From positions 1,184,208-1,248,207 of the forward strand of contig VWZP01008343.1 of the NCBI GenBank assembly GCA_013396995.1: a stretch of 64,000 nt of DNA, in the 5' to 3' direction. Source of the DNA: Dicaeum eximium. Lineage: Eukaryota > Chordata > Aves > Passeriformes > Dicaeidae. Of the stretch, positions 61,235-64,000 are shown one piece after another. Every line of letters begins with the position of its first letter. The first letter of the stretch is position 1. Below the pieces are notes generated by a model. It saw only the letters and a program-made list of their open reading frames with translations, made no database searches and was not told where the DNA came from. Made by a program: the position numbers and the translations under genes.

Positions 61235-63380
61235 ACCCCCCTCTGGGAATCTATATGGGAAAACTGTAAGCAGACCTACCTTCAGGCTCTGATCAACCCT
61301 GAGTCTTTTTATGTTGAAAGCCAAAAAATGTTTTCTTTATCATGGCTTTGAGTTTCTTTTTCACAAGAGCATTTTTGGGAGAATAAATACTGCTTCCTAA
61401 GTGGTGGTAAATATTTATTTCTACCAAGAGAAGCCAAAAGAGTAGGATTCTTGCAAATAAATGGAAGAGATCCAGACACCATTGCTTGCTGGTATTCTTT
61501 AGGACTGGTGTTTAACTACTTTATATTACATAGTCATAGTCATTAAGCTAAAACACAGAAATAAAATAGCATCCCAAACATAGAATTATTAGGAGGAAAG
61601 CTTTGCTATTACCACCTCCTCACTGGATGAGTTTCTTATATCTGTTTAACACCTGATGGTTTACTGGTTACTGTAAAGAAATTAAAATTGTGGCTTATTC
61701 TTTCAGAACACACAACTTCTCTGTCAAACTGCCTCCCTGTTGTAAGGCCCTGCCTTAATGGAATGATTCTTTATATAGCAGTAAACAAATGACAAAGTTA
61801 ACATGGTAGCAGTGAAACCTGTTAACATACTGGAAGCAGGTACAAACTGTATTTCTCATATAACCATGAAGGAGTCATTGCTGTTTTAGAAATACAAAGA
61901 TGATGGTTAGATGACTGCCAGACCTTTGAGTATCATTTGTCAGCAGAAGATAGGCATAAAGAGCAATAAAAATTTAGTAGGGCTGTGACTTATGCAGTAA
62001 CTTATCACCTGGTATCATCCTGTGGAAAAATAAATCTAAATGAGACTATAAAAACACAGCACAGGGAATATACCAGAATCAAGTGTATTTCTGACAGTGG
62101 TGAGATCCAAAAACTGCACTGTGGGTTAGAAAATGCCTATGACTGGAAATTAAGCAATAAAATACCCATGGTGAAAATCTTGATAATCCTAGACCATTAT
62201 CAGCTCTCTTATATATCAGAACCAAAGTTAATATCCCCTAGATATTTTTATCCAAGCCAATGGTAACATAGATACTCTCAGAGTAAGAGAATTTAGATTA
62301 ATGCCAGCATTCATTCAGTTCCTACAGTCCTTTAAAGAGATTCGCGTTTTGCTGTGTGAAATACTGAAATACTTTCACATATTATATTCTGTACATCTTC
62401 ACCCAGTCTCACCCTACTAAACACAGTTCTTACTAGAATTCCCACATCTTCTCAATATTGAGAATATTATTGCTCATCCCAGAGCTTTGTACAGATGAGC
62501 TTCCCCTATATATTTTCCAGAGTGTGCTCCCAGAACGAATAAACCTTCTGATTCTTTTCCTATGTAATATACTAAAGGAAGCTTTGAGGTTACTGCAGAT
62601 CTCCTGGTTCTGTGATACATAAGGCTATCAAGTTTGCAGTCATTCCTAGAGATCATTTTTTAGTATACTTTGTGTGTCACAAAAGAACCACCTCTTCATG
62701 TGCAATGTTGTGGGTCTTCCTTACTGGTGAAGTACTGACGCTTCTTATCTGGCTTTGTTCTGGCAGGTATTTATTTTCTTTCCCATATGAATTCTTCCTT
62801 CCCAGTTTTAATGTAGTGGTCTTGGAGAATCCCTGCTACAAAATTTGTAAGATAACTAACTCCACAAGCGATGAGATGTTGAAGTTTTTTAAATTGAACT
62901 CGATTTTGTGAATGTACAACAATAAATACCCTGTAATTTTAACTTTATGTGAAGTAACAATTGCAGCAGTAAAGTGTAAAGGTACTCAATGGGAGGATTC
63001 AAAAAAAGAAAAAGTTGGGCTTAAAACAGAATTAAATCTATAGAGGGCTTTGTGAGCCATGCTGGCTTTTAAATAAAGTGAAATGGTCTTTTTTCATCTG
63101 CAAGCTCTCTTTTTTTGTGTAATTATATGGATTTGGTGCAATTTTTCTAAGCTATGTAGAAAAACTTTTGGTTCTTTTAAAAGGATAAGATATTTAAGTT
63201 TTCATCTTGATCAAAACATAAAAATAAATACATTACGAAATAAAGAACATGGATTCTTTCAGTGTTTATAATCTAAAGCTCCTGGTATTTTTATGTCAAC
63301 CTGCAAAATTTATGCATAAGACAAATATGGAAAGCATAGATGACATCCAAAATGTTTCAAAGTAAATGTGTCACTGTAGT
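61235..63380. other. AT-rich noncoding sequence
   Basis: No gene recognised. Frames at 61985-62266, 62474-62656 (minus), 62612-62911 and 63083-63271 are short with no known motif. Confidence 0.55.
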
Positions 63381-63484
63381 AAATGAAAGATTTCTACTGC
63401 CTTTAACATTTTAAAATTAAACATTCAATGCAAAATGAAAGATTTCCACTGCCCTTAATATTTTAAAATTAAATGTTCAATGTA
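63381..63484. repeat. 52-bp tandem duplication
   Basis: Unit one (63381-63432) starts AAATGAAAGATTTCTACTGC. Unit two (63433-63484) starts AAATGAAAGATTTCCACTGC. They differ at a handful of positions and are directly adjacent. Confidence 0.9.
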
Positions 63485-64000
63485 AAATCCTTAGTATATG
63501 GTCTCTCAAACTACATAAATTTCAGAATTCACAAGTGTTGCAGAAAAATTTAAAAAAAATCCCCACATCCTCTTAAGTATCAGTTCCTTACAAAATAACA
63601 TTGACGCCTTAGGGATGGTCTTTTGTTTGCATCTGGAGTAAAATGTGTTGACTATGTTAGAAGAAGGTGCCACAGAGGCAAAATGTATTATTCTCATTAA
63701 AACCCCAATACATTCATTTTAAGAATGGTATAAAGGTAACATGACCGATAGGGCACTGCTAAGGCATTGCAAAGTGTCATGAATATTTTGGGAACCGTTG
63801 TCTGCTTTACAAGATATTATATATTTCCCACTTACTTTCAAGATTTCTTCTTTAATTAAATTGTAAACTCCCCAGTATTTCACTGTTAAGAGCTTACCAG
63901 TCTAAGTAAAATGTCATTATAAAGCTGAATTCTCTGTAAAGAATATAAAGCTACAGCATTTTTCCTGTTTGGTTTGATTATGACTAGATAATTAAATTGA
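63485..64000. other. AT-rich noncoding sequence
   Basis: Nothing recognised to the end of the window. The minus-strand frame 63506-63697 is unremarkable. Confidence 0.55.

Noticed and set aside
1..64000. CRISPR arrays, bacterial operons or phage-like genes
   Set aside because: No regularly spaced repeats with unique spacers and no prokaryotic gene organisation. The repeats present are typical of bird nuclear DNA.

Overview
This is a single-species stretch of vertebrate nuclear DNA, almost certainly avian and most likely from a passerine (songbird). Background sequence is AT-rich, CpG-poor and free of bacterial-type gene organisation. The bird assignment rests on dispersed repeats. There are at least nine CR1 LINE fragments in both orientations. 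One short element on the minus strand joins a tRNA-Ile-like head to a CR1-like tail, the layout of the songbird SINE TguSINE1. Several avian long terminal repeats (LTRs) are present, two with matching 5-bp flanks. All family assignments come from recall of consensus sequences and were not checked against a repeat library.

I recognise no protein-coding gene. The many short open frames (60-130 codons) on both strands are what AT-rich noncoding DNA and old transposons produce. The two longest frames are explained differently. The 252-codon frame near 36.3-37.0 kb lies inside an LTR. The 159-codon frame at 47.2-47.7 kb contains a 259-bp segment with splice-site-like borders that could be an orphan exon, but I cannot name the protein. 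The window is best read as intergenic gene desert or part of a very large intron.

Layout: SINE at 0.3 kb; CTTT repeat at 3.9 kb; possible conserved noncoding blocks at 7.2-7.5 kb, 18.3-18.8 kb, 42.5-42.7 kb and 56.3-56.5 kb; minus-strand LTR at 11.25-11.84 kb; CR1 at 14.7, 20.4 and 24.7 kb; one unresolved base (N) at 26,100; LTR at 30.0-30.8 kb; an unusually CpG-dense patch at 32.07-32.69 kb; a second copy of the same LTR family at 36.1-37.0 kb, followed at once by CR1 (37.06-37.55 kb); CR1 at 40.4 kb; solo LTR with a perfect target-site duplication at 44.75-45.23 kb; CR1 at 45.4 and 47.8 kb; compound trinucleotide microsatellite at 49.35 kb; large CR1 at 51.84-52.57 kb; a G/T-skewed block at 54.4-55.4 kb; a further LTR-like fragment at 58.8-59.2 kb; and a 52-bp tandem duplication at 63.4 kb.

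No cooperating gene system is visible. The most useful leads are the CpG-dense patch, the orphan candidate exon, and the two related LTRs that differ by a large internal deletion in a repeat-rich zone.
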